Below are positions 23,725-30,961 of a stretch of DNA of 41,994 nt, one piece after another. The stretch is from assembly GCA_016284315.1 (NCBI GenBank), contig JAEEOO010000050.1:1-41994 (forward strand), written 5' to 3'. Position 1 is the first letter of the stretch; each line of letters starts with the position of its first letter. Under the pieces are notes generated by a model. It saw only the letters and a list, made by a program, of their open reading frames with translations, did not search any database and was not told the origin of the DNA. A program made the translations under genes and the position numbers. This DNA is from Lachnospiraceae bacterium (GTDB lineage Bacteria; Bacillota; Clostridia; Lachnospirales; Lachnospiraceae).

Positions 23725-24660
23725 TTAGTTTAATACATGAGCAAAATCTGCTGTGGGAATATATGCTGATCCATCATCTCTTAAACAGTCTTTTACTGCA
23801 AAGAAAGAAGTCTTGTGGGCGATCTCTTTGTTCCAGTCGTGGAAGCCTTCGTCCTTTATATGCGGTCCAAAGGTACATTCAATAAAGACTGACTTTGCAA
23901 ATTCACGCCAGGGTCTTCCAAGATATACGCTCTTTGGAGGACATTCTCTTGAGACAAAGCTGCATCTGTTAAAGGTGTATCCTTCATCCTGTCCTTCAGG
24001 AGTTGAGGGGGCTGTGCAATATCCCTGGGGGTCGTTTTCAAGTCCCTTTTCTCCTCCGCGAGGTACTGATTCTATAGTGCATTCTTCGAAAACTGCAGTT
24101 GCACTTCCGAAGATAAAATCTACATTACCGCAGATATAGCAATTCGTATATCTGTGATGACCGTTTATGCGGGGATCAAACTGCTTTGGACCGATAAATC
24201 CGCCGGGCTGCGCTTCCTTGGGGGGAAGAGGACCTGTGAATAGTGTGTCCTGACGGCTTAACAATCTAATGTTTTCAAAGTTGAGATCATCACCGTCCGC
24301 ATATAGAGCAATGGCCTGCCAGGCTTTGCTTTCGTCACCGGATGTGTTTGAAATGGTGAGATTTTTCATTGTTATATGACTTGCATCTATGAAAACTGAG
24401 TAGGACCTGAAGGTTCCACGCTTGCTTCCGTCAGGCATATCAGCTCTTGCATAATCATCAAAGGTAAGGTCGACATCTTTAGGATCATCTCCGCAACCTT
24501 CGATGATGAGGCTTCCTCTTTTTATCTCTATTTTTTCATAATATTTTCCCGGATAGATCTTAATGTGAATCTGTTCTTCGCTGTTAGGAAGAGAGGCAAG
24601 CGCTTCGTTAACAGTATTAAAATCATATTCGGAAGTTTTTCCAATGGTTATTTCTTTCAT
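23725..24660 (-). CDS. Pectinesterase (CE8), cytoplasmic form
   Basis: A 311-residue carbohydrate esterase family 8 enzyme, which removes methyl esters from homogalacturonan. The right-handed beta-helix enzyme shows all catalytic signatures: IYPGKYYEKIEI near 35-46, QDT at 137-139, VDFIFG with nucleophile D181, and LGRPW with R249. A longer frame (start at 24693) exists, but GGAGA just upstream supports the ATG at 24660. The absence of a signal peptide places it in the cytoplasm, acting on imported methylated oligogalacturonides, in line with the other pectin enzymes here. It is a single-gene unit, divergent from the muramidase-amidase fusion. Confidence 0.93.
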   Translation of the reverse strand: MKEITIGKTSEYDFNTVNEALASLPNSEEQIHIKIYPGKYYEKIEIKRGSLIIEGCGDDPKDVDLTFDDYARADMPDGSKRGTFRSYSVFIDASHITMKNLTISNTSGDESKAWQAIALYADGDDLNFENIRLLSRQDTLFTGPLPPKEAQPGGFIGPKQFDPRINGHHRYTNCYICGNVDFIFGSATAVFEECTIESVPRGGEKGLENDPQGYCTAPSTPEGQDEGYTFNRCSFVSRECPPKSVYLGRPWREFAKSVFIECTFGPHIKDEGFHDWNKEIAHKTSFFAVKDCLRDDGSAYIPTADFAHVLN

Positions 24661-24693
24661 AATGTCTCCAATTAAAGGTATATTACTGTTCAA

Positions 24694-24722
24694 AGTATAG
24701 CATATTTATACTTATTGTGTAA
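24694..24722 (-). promoter_or_regulatory. Promoter of the pectinesterase gene
   Basis: On the minus strand TTACAC (24722-24717), 17 bp, then TATACT (24699-24694) preceded by TGC, an extended -10. Confidence 0.5.
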
Positions 24723-24738
24723 TAAAAGGACGTATGTA

Positions 24739-24747
24739 TGTTATAAT
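24739..24747 (+). promoter_or_regulatory. Extended -10 promoter of the NamZ-AmiE-like gene
   Basis: TGTTATAAT is a perfect TGnTATAAT extended -10, with the start codon about 28 bp beyond. There is no good -35 at the usual distance, which extended -10 promoters tolerate. Confidence 0.5.
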
Positions 24748-24774
24748 ATTTGCAGTATTTATTAGAGGGGATTT

Positions 24775-27700
24775 ATGATGCTGTATAATTCTATTTTTAA
24801 ATCAAAAATATTTACCAAAGTAGCAGCGATCATTCTTGTGTTTTCTTTATCACTTTCATTGGCTGCTTGTTCATCTTTTAGAAAGAACCCCGAAGGCCTA
24901 AATGAAATAGCGGAAAATGAAATCTCAGATAACAGCTCTGAAACTGTGGCAGAGAATGACGTTTCTGATGGGACTGAGTCGCTTAGCGGATCCCATGAAG
25001 AGGAAGTTGAAAACCCGGATGTCATCCTTGCCGATGAACGAATGGACGCGTATCTTCCTGAACTGGAAGGAAAGAGAGTTGCACTTTTTACAAACCAGAC
25101 AGGTATTGTGGGTGATGATCTTGAAAAGAATCAGCATATTCTTGATGCATTATTGGAACAGGAGATAAATGTTACCTGCGTTTTTTGCCCCGAGCACGGA
25201 TTCAGAGGGGATGCGGACGCAGGCGCGGCAATAGTAGATGATAAAGACGCCAAAACGGGTACTCCTATTTACTCTTTGTATGGAACCGGATCAAATTATC
25301 CAAGCAGTGATCAGATGGATGCCTTTGATATTCTGGTAGTTGATATTCAGGATGTGGGCCTTAGGTATTATACCTACTACATTACCATGTTTTATTTGAT
25401 GGAAGCATGCGCATCAGAGGATAAAGAAGTGCTGATCCTTGACAGACCCAATCCCAACGGATTCTATGTTGATGGTCCTGTCCTTAAGGAGGAATATAAA
25501 TCAGGAGTCGGAATTCTTCCCATTCCGGTTGTGCATGGCATGACCCTTGGAGAATTGGCACTTATGATCAACCAGGAAGGCTGGCTTAAGACCGGCGCTT
25601 ATTCTTGTGATGTAAGAGTAGTTACCTGCGTTAACTATACACATGATACTAAATATGAAGTTGCAATAAATCCTTCTCCGAATTTAAAGAGTATGAAGGC
25701 AATTTATCTTTATGCCTCAACATGCTGCTTCGAGAACACTGTTGTATCCGCGGGAAGAGGAACAGATCATCCCTTTGAGACTTTCGGAAGTCCTTATCTT
25801 GAAGGTGCCGATGGTTATGGCTATGAATTTATTCCTGAAAGTATGGCAGGCGCTGTTCATCCGACCTTTGAAGGGAAAATTTGCTACGGCAAAGATCTTT
25901 CCGGTTTATCGGATTCCGAGATTTTTTCTGAAGGCATAAATATAAGCTATTTGGTAGATGCATATAATGCAGTAAAAAAGAATCACCCTGACGTTGACTT
26001 CTTTGGCACTCCCGATTCCAAGGGAATCTATTGGATAGATAAGCTGTTCGGAGATTCATCTGTAAGAGTAATGACAATTGGCGGATACAGCGCAGAAGAG
26101 ATTGAAGATTATTGGCAGCATGATCTTGAAGAGTTTAAAAAGCTCAGATCCATGTATCTTCTTTATGATGATTATACAGGCGGATCTGAAGAAGTAATTG
26201 CTTTATTCGAAAAGGAAAACAGTGAAGGTGCCATAGTAAAGACTACCACTTTACCAAACGCACAGTGGCAGGTTGATGTATCTTTCCCTGAATGGAGAGG
26301 CTTCGCTGATGATACCCTGGCGCTAAATGACATCATGGGATTTGATTTCTACAGCGGTCAGGGAAAGATGTATCTTGAAGTTGCTGAATCGGTTACAGGT
26401 TTTGATATGTATATCAACGGTAACCTTATAGATACAAAAGAGATGGTAGGTGGTTCAACCTATGAAGTTGATTTTTCGGGATTGTCAGTTAACGGCAGAA
26501 ATACAGTTCAGATATCAAATGTAACTCCTTTTGATGCTGAAGAGACCACTGTGAGAGTTTGCATACCTTATCCGACGGTTATAAAAGGAAAGCCGGAGGA
26601 TGTGGGCATCTCAAGCAAGTCACTTGATCTTATTTCCACTATAGTCGAAGCAGATGTTGCTAACGGTTTTACATCTTCTCAGCTTGCTATTATCAGAAAC
26701 GGAAGACTTGTATATCAAAATGCCTGGGGATATGACAATACTTATCTTCCCGACGGCAGTAAGAATCCTAACGCGAAGCCGGTAAATAACAATACCATGT
26801 ATGACCTTGCGTCGGTAACAAAGATGGCTGCCGTAAATCTGCCGATTCAAAAGCTTGTAACCGATGGTGTGATCAGCCTTGATGATAAGATCTGTGATCT
26901 TGTGGGTGAAGGATTCTATGACAATGTAATAGATTTAAGCTACAAGGGATGGGAGAATCCGGGAATAGAGACTCAGAAAGAATGGAAGAAGTCTTTGACT
27001 GTTCGTGATGTACTATGTCATCAGGCAGGTTTTCCCGCAGATCCCAAGTACTATATTGAGCATTGCGATGCATCTACATGGAATCTTGGTAATAAATATA
27101 CCAATGTTCTCTTTGCAGGTAACGGTGCGGACGAAGCAACAAAAGAAAAGACCTTTGAAGCTATATGCAAGACACCTTTAATGTACGAGCCGGGAACGAA
27201 AACTGTTTATTCGGACGTTGATTATATGCTTCTTGGTTTTGTTATAGAAAAGGTTACGGGAAAGGACCTTGATACCTATCTTAAAGAGACATTCTGCGAG
27301 CCCATGGGCCTTAGCGAGATCACTTATAATCCTACTTTAAAAGGATATGTTGATGTATATGGGGAAAATCCTTGTGCTGCTACAGAGCTTTCCGGAAACA
27401 CAAGAGACGGAGTAGTGAACTTTGACGGTATCAGGGATTATACACTTAAGGGTGAAGTCCATGATGAAAAAGCTTATTATTCCATGGGCGGTATTTCCGG
27501 GCACGCGGGATTATTTGCTAATGCAACAGGCCTTGCAATACTTTTCTCAACTATGCTAACCGGTGGTTACGGGGAGAATAGCTTTTATTCTAAGAATGTA
27601 ATTGATACATTTACCGCGCCGAAGTCTATGGGAGCTGCTAACTGGGGACTTGGCTGGTGGAGAGAAGGAGAGTTTCAGAGAGTCGGATTTTTTGGAACAT

Positions 27701-28122
27701 CATCAAATAATAATGCCTACGGTCACCAGGGTTGGACGGGTACCATTGTTATCATTGATCCCGATAAAGATCTTGTGATCGTTTATTTGACAAACAAGAT
27801 CAATTCAAGACTGATCAGCAGATCAAATACGAGCAGGTTCAGAGGTGGAGCATATACTTCCGCAACCCTTGGATTTGTTCCTCAGATTCTTTCCGTTGGA
27901 ATGGATTCCGATATTGATCCGACAGACCAGCTTACTTCGTTAATGGCAAGCATGGCACGGGAGTCATTTGAACTGATTCCTGAAGATGCAGAAGAAGACA
28001 ATCCTTATTACGATAATGCAAGAAGCAAGGTCATGGCATTTAACTCATGGTGTAATAGGGTCGGTGTAGGGAAAGATGATAGAAGATATATTGAGGTAAA
28101 CAGTTTGAGTTTTGAAGAATGA
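24775..28122 (+). CDS. Lipoprotein fusing NamZ-like muramidase (DUF1343) and AmiE-like amidase domains
   Basis: An 1115-residue secreted lipoprotein (lipobox LSLAAC, C32). Residues ~85-470 match DUF1343/NamZ, the exo-N-acetylmuramidase family of Bacillus YbbC: FCPEHGFRG (E140), DIQDVGLRYYTYY, LDRPNPNGF and SAGRGTDHPFE. A strand-rich region (~530-602) links to a beta-lactamase-fold domain (~607-1080) with SVTK at 680-683, YSD in KTVYSDVDYM, and GHQGWTGT (H984), as in AmiE/YbbE, an N-acetylmuramyl-alanine amidase. In Bacillus these are separate genes of one cell-wall-recycling operon; here they are joined. It would act outside the membrane on peptidoglycan fragments. AGAGGGG precedes the start. 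The alternative is an esterase role for the second domain. Confidence 0.88.
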   Translation: MMLYNSIFKSKIFTKVAAIILVFSLSLSLAACSSFRKNPEGLNEIAENEISDNSSETVAENDVSDGTESLSGSHEEEVENPDVILADERMDAYLPELEGKRVALFTNQTGIVGDDLEKNQHILDALLEQEINVTCVFCPEHGFRGDADAGAAIVDDKDAKTGTPIYSLYGTGSNYPSSDQMDAFDILVVDIQDVGLRYYTYYITMFYLMEACASEDKEVLILDRPNPNGFYVDGPVLKEEYKSGVGILPIPVVHGMTLGELALMINQEGWLKTGAYSCDVRVVTCVNYTHDTKYEVAINPSPNLKSMKAIYLYASTCCFENTVVSAGRGTDHPFETFGSPYLEGADGYGYEFIPESMAGAVHPTFEGKICYGKDLSGLSDSEIFSEGINISYLVDAYNAVKKNHPDVDFFGTPDSKGIYWIDKLFGDSSVRVMTIGGYSAEEIEDYWQHDLEEFKKLRSMYLLYDDYTGGSEEVIALFEKENSEGAIVKTTTLPNAQWQVDVSFPEWRGFADDTLALNDIMGFDFYSGQGKMYLEVAESVTGFDMYINGNLIDTKEMVGGSTYEVDFSGLSVNGRNTVQISNVTPFDAEETTVRVCIPYPTVIKGKPEDVGISSKSLDLISTIVEADVANGFTSSQLAIIRNGRLVYQNAWGYDNTYLPDGSKNPNAKPVNNNTMYDLASVTKMAAVNLPIQKLVTDGVISLDDKICDLVGEGFYDNVIDLSYKGWENPGIETQKEWKKSLTVRDVLCHQAGFPADPKYYIEHCDASTWNLGNKYTNVLFAGNGADEATKEKTFEAICKTPLMYEPGTKTVYSDVDYMLLGFVIEKVTGKDLDTYLKETFCEPMGLSEITYNPTLKGYVDVYGENPCAATELSGNTRDGVVNFDGIRDYTLKGEVHDEKAYYSMGGISGHAGLFANATGLAILFSTMLTGGYGENSFYSKNVIDTFTAPKSMGAANWGLGWWREGEFQRVGFFGTSSNNNAYGHQGWTGTIVIIDPDKDLVIVYLTNKINSRLISRSNTSRFRGGAYTSATLGFVPQILSVGMDSDIDPTDQLTSLMASMARESFELIPEDAEEDNPYYDNARSKVMAFNSWCNRVGVGKDDRRYIEVNSLSFEE

Positions 28123-28178
28123 CCACCGGGGACGGAGTCAAGTGGACTTTAATGTCCACCTAACCCCGTCCCCAGTGG
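28123..28178. repeat. REP-like palindrome
   Basis: Two 25-nt arms (28123-28147 and 28154-28178) pair with four mismatches around TTTAAT. The outer core is GGGGACGG / CCGTCCCC and the inner core GTGGAC / GTCCAC. This GGGGACGG...CCGTCCCC layout resembles dispersed palindromes linked to REP-type (Y1) transposases in several bacterial phyla. It begins at the base after the stop codon of the preceding gene. Confidence 0.7.
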
Positions 28179-28183
28179 ACTAA

Positions 28184-28207
28184 AAAAGCCCCCGCTTGGG
28201 GGCTTTT
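28184..28207. terminator. Bidirectional terminator between fusion gene and lacI
   Basis: GCCCCC pairs with GGGGGC around GCTT. Six A precede it and TTTT follows, so both converging transcripts (28122 and 28209) can end here. Confidence 0.9.
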
Positions 28208-28208
28208 G

Positions 28209-29225
28209 TTAGAAGCTTGTGGTTCTTCTTTTTACGAGGGTGCCGGAGAAGACTGTCTTCTGGGGCATTTCCTGTCCGGACAAAACTCCGATGAGAGTTT
28301 TAACAAGACATCTTGTCTGGGTCTCGAGCTGGTTGTCGATGGATGTAAGCTCGGGAGTGCAGCAATCGGTAAGTATTGAGTTGTTGTAACCGATGACTGA
28401 AAGATCATTGGGAATCTTTAAGTTGTTCTTCTGAGCATATTTAACTGCTGCGATACCAAGCTGATCGTCTGCAGCGATAACACCGTTGAATTTATGCCCC
28501 TTGTTTGCGAAGTCGGAAATGAAATCCGCAACATTCTCAAGATTTGTCATCTCATCGGGAACTCTTAAGATAAGGTCCTCATAATTGGGAACCTTCTGGC
28601 TCTGCATGGCCATTCTGAATCCGTCTAATTTCTTACGTCCGCTGTAGGAGAGGGAATTGTAAATATAGAGGATATCGTGGATCCCTGCTTCATACATTTC
28701 GGTAGTTGCTCTGTACATTGAGTTCATATCATCGCAAAGGATGCTGTAAACATTATCGTGATGATAAGAAGCATTTAATACCATTACAGGAACTTTAGAA
28801 GAACTGTCGATGATATACTGGTTTTCCTGCTCGGCTTCACCAATGAAGTTTGAACCTACCAGGATAAGACCGTCAACTTTTTTGGAAAGGATAAGGTTAA
28901 CGTAGTTCTTTCTTGCGTCGAGGTTGTAACCGGTACAGCAAAGAATAGCTTCATATCCGCTTGCCTGAAGGTTCTGTTCAAGATAATAAACAGCCTTTGC
29001 AAGGAAAATATCGGATGAGTCCGCACAAAGGATGCCGATGGTCTGCATAGATTTAAGACCCATGGCGCGAGCGGAAGAGTTCGGAGTGTATCCGTACTCA
29101 TCAATTATATCCATTATCTTTTGTCTTGTGGATTCTTTAACTTTGGAACTTCCATTCAGTACTCGAGAAACTGTGGCGATAGAAACGCCGGCTTTTTCAG
29201 AAATATCGTAAATAGTCAGTGACAT
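28209..29225 (-). CDS. LacI-family transcriptional regulator, probable uronate regulator
   Basis: A 338-residue repressor-type protein. Residues ~3-50 form the helix-turn-helix and hinge (TIYDISEKAGVSIATVSRVL, then SSARAMG), followed by a periplasmic-binding-like effector domain (TIGILCADSSDIF... GVIAADDQLGIAAVKYA... SVIGYNNS). CGGAGG precedes the ATG. It is divergent from the uxaB operon. A perfect inverted repeat of LacI type lies at its own promoter (29250-29269) and a matching one at uxaB (29435-29450), so self-control and control of uronate genes are likely. Related sites at kduI and the GDSL operon suggest a wider regulon. The effector is unknown; KDG or a uronate would fit. Confidence 0.92.
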   Translation of the reverse strand: MSLTIYDISEKAGVSIATVSRVLNGSSKVKESTRQKIMDIIDEYGYTPNSSARAMGLKSMQTIGILCADSSDIFLAKAVYYLEQNLQASGYEAILCCTGYNLDARKNYVNLILSKKVDGLILVGSNFIGEAEQENQYIIDSSSKVPVMVLNASYHHDNVYSILCDDMNSMYRATTEMYEAGIHDILYIYNSLSYSGRKKLDGFRMAMQSQKVPNYEDLILRVPDEMTNLENVADFISDFANKGHKFNGVIAADDQLGIAAVKYAQKNNLKIPNDLSVIGYNNSILTDCCTPELTSIDNQLETQTRCLVKTLIGVLSGQEMPQKTVFSGTLVKRRTTSF

Positions 29226-29249
29226 GCCAAACCTCCGAACTGTAAATAG

Positions 29250-29269
29250 AAATGTAAGTAGTTACATTT
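29250..29269. promoter_or_regulatory. LacI-type operator at the lacI promoter
   Basis: AAATGTAAGTAGTTACATTT has perfect 8-bp arms around GTAG. It starts just downstream of the predicted lacI start, consistent with self-repression. Another half-site, GTTTACATT, adjoins it at 29271-29279. Confidence 0.75.
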
Positions 29270-29276
29270 CGTTTAC

Positions 29277-29305
29277 ATTATACAATCAATTACGGTTGTT
29301 TTCAA
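29277..29305 (-). promoter_or_regulatory. Promoter of the lacI-family gene
   Basis: On the minus strand TTGAAA (29305-29300), exactly 17 bp, TATAAT (29282-29277): a near-consensus housekeeping promoter. Confidence 0.8.
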
Positions 29306-29308
29306 TAG

Positions 29309-29328
29309 AATGACAATTATTTGTCATT
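29309..29328. promoter_or_regulatory. Second type of palindromic operator (AATGACAA-N4-TTGTCATT)
   Basis: Perfect 8-bp arms around TTAT. A further copy of the left arm, AATGACAATT, occurs at 29368-29377. The sequence differs from the ATGTAA sites, so another regulator probably acts in this divergent region. Confidence 0.55.
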
Positions 29329-29401
29329 GTGTAAAATTGCCAAAAAGGACCGGTTTATTTCTGTATAAATGACAATTCGTTAACAAAGTGCCCTTTCTGC
29401 A

Positions 29402-29429
29402 TTGACTTAAAAAAATATTGGTGTAAAAT
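29402..29429 (+). promoter_or_regulatory. Promoter of the uxaB-uxaA-uxaC-kdgK operon
   Basis: TTGACT (29402-29407), 16 bp, TAAAAT (29424-29429), predicting a start near 29436, inside the operator at 29435-29450. Confidence 0.7.
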
Positions 29430-29434
29430 GGGAA

Positions 29435-29450
29435 ATGTAAACGCTTACAT
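29435..29450. promoter_or_regulatory. LacI-type operator of the uxaB operon
   Basis: ATGTAAACGCTTACAT has perfect 6-bp arms around ACGC and fits the cre consensus in its inner 14 bp. It covers the predicted transcription start. Confidence 0.8.
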
Positions 29451-29497
29451 AGAATAACCCAAAATGGGCGTTAAATTTATAAAAAGGGGTATTTTAA

Positions 29498-30961
29498 ATG
29501 GATACAATCAATAGGAAGATGACAGGAAAAAAAGAAAGACCTATTAAGGTCCTTCAGTTTGGCGAAGGTAATTTCCTTCGTGCATTTGTTGATTATATGA
29601 TCGACATTGCTAATGAAGAAGGAAAGTTTGACGGTGACATCGTTCTCGTTAAGCCTATCGAATTTGGCGATCTCAAGAGATTCCACAACCAGGAGTGCCA
29701 GTACACCGTACAGCTCCGAGGACGTGTTGACGGAGAGCCCAAGAAGATCAACCGTGTTGTTACCAGTGTTGCAGACGCAGTTGATGCTTACGGTGAGTAC
29801 GAGAAATATGCTGAGTATGCTAAGCTCGACACCCTTCGTTTTATTGTTTCAAATACTACAGAGGCAGGAATCGTTTATGATCCCACCGACAGCCTCGAGA
29901 TGAACCCTCCCAAGAGCTATCCCGGAAAGCTCGCTAAGTTCTTATATGAAAGATATAAGCATTTTAACGGCGACCTTTCAAAGGGACTTATCATGCTCCC
30001 CGTTGAGCTTATCGATGACAACGGACTTCACTTAAAAGAGTGCGTTTTAAAGCAGGCTGAGAACTGGAAGCTTGAAGAAGGTTTTGTTAACTGGCTCAAT
30101 GAGGCATGTATCTTTACCTCAACCCTCGTAGACCGTATCGTTACCGGTTATCCCAGAGACGAGGCTGAGGAGCTTTGCAAGGAGTTTGGTTACAATGATG
30201 AGCTTATCGTAACCGGCGAGCCTTTTGCACTTTGGGTAATCGAGAGCCCCAAGGATCTTTCAGATGAGCTTCCTTTACCTGCAGCAGGACTTCCTGTAAT
30301 TTATACACCCGATCATCACCCTTACAAGCAGAGAAAGGTTCGCATCTTAAACGGTGCTCATACCTCATTCGTTCTTGCTTCATATCTTTGCGGTAATGAT
30401 ATCGTGCTTCAGTCAATGAACGACGAGCTTATCCTTAAGTTTATCAAGGGTACCCTCTTTGACGAAGTAATCCCTACACTTACACTTCCCAAGCAGGATC
30501 TTCTTGATTTTGCCGAGGCAGTACTTGCAAGATTTAACAATCCTTATGTTAAGCATGCACATCTTTCAATCGCACTTAACTCAGTTTCCAAGTGGCGCGC
30601 AAGATGCATGCCCAGCTTCCTTGACTATGTAAAGAACGAGGGCAAGCTCCCCACTCACCTTACATTCTCAATCGCAGCTCTTATGGCATTCTACACCGGA
30701 ACCGAGATCAGAGATAAAGCTCTTATCGGACACAGAAATGGTGAAGAGTACCAGATCCTTGATGATATGGCAGTACTTGAATTCTTCGCAGCTAACAGCT
30801 CAAAGGCTCCCGCTGAGTTTGCAAAGGCAGTTCTTTCAAACGTAGATTTCTGGGGACAGGATCTTACAGAGGTTGAAGGCCTTGAGGCAGCGATCACCGA
30901 GTATATCACTGCTATTCGTAACGATGGAATGCGCAAGACTATGGAGAAGTATTTTGCATGA
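29498..30961 (+). CDS. uxaB: Tagaturonate reductase (altronate oxidoreductase)
   Basis: UxaB (EC 1.1.1.58) reduces D-tagaturonate to D-altronate with NADH in galacturonate breakdown. The 487 residues belong to the mannitol-dehydrogenase family: nucleotide-binding N-terminus VLQFGEGNFLRAFVDYM at about 18-34, and the catalytic-region motif RILNGAHTSFVLASYLCG. Fructuronate reductase (UxuB) is a related alternative, but the pairing with UxaA and UxaC points to UxaB. AAGGGG precedes the start. Its TGA overlaps the next ATG by four bases (ATGA), so translation of uxaA is coupled. Confidence 0.94.
   Translation: MDTINRKMTGKKERPIKVLQFGEGNFLRAFVDYMIDIANEEGKFDGDIVLVKPIEFGDLKRFHNQECQYTVQLRGRVDGEPKKINRVVTSVADAVDAYGEYEKYAEYAKLDTLRFIVSNTTEAGIVYDPTDSLEMNPPKSYPGKLAKFLYERYKHFNGDLSKGLIMLPVELIDDNGLHLKECVLKQAENWKLEEGFVNWLNEACIFTSTLVDRIVTGYPRDEAEELCKEFGYNDELIVTGEPFALWVIESPKDLSDELPLPAAGLPVIYTPDHHPYKQRKVRILNGAHTSFVLASYLCGNDIVLQSMNDELILKFIKGTLFDEVIPTLTLPKQDLLDFAEAVLARFNNPYVKHAHLSIALNSVSKWRARCMPSFLDYVKNEGKLPTHLTFSIAALMAFYTGTEIRDKALIGHRNGEEYQILDDMAVLEFFAANSSKAPAEFAKAVLSNVDFWGQDLTEVEGLEAAITEYITAIRNDGMRKTMEKYFA

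Noticed and set aside
24775-28122. Possibility that the NamZ-AmiE fusion is an assembly or frameshift artefact of two genes
   Set aside because: The frame is continuous, the linker folds into a plausible sandwich domain, and there is only one signal peptide and no internal ribosome site with a second signal peptide.
29250-29269. Reading the lacI operator as a CcpA (cre) site
   Set aside because: The centre is TA instead of the CG required by the cre consensus, so a dedicated LacI-family protein fits better.
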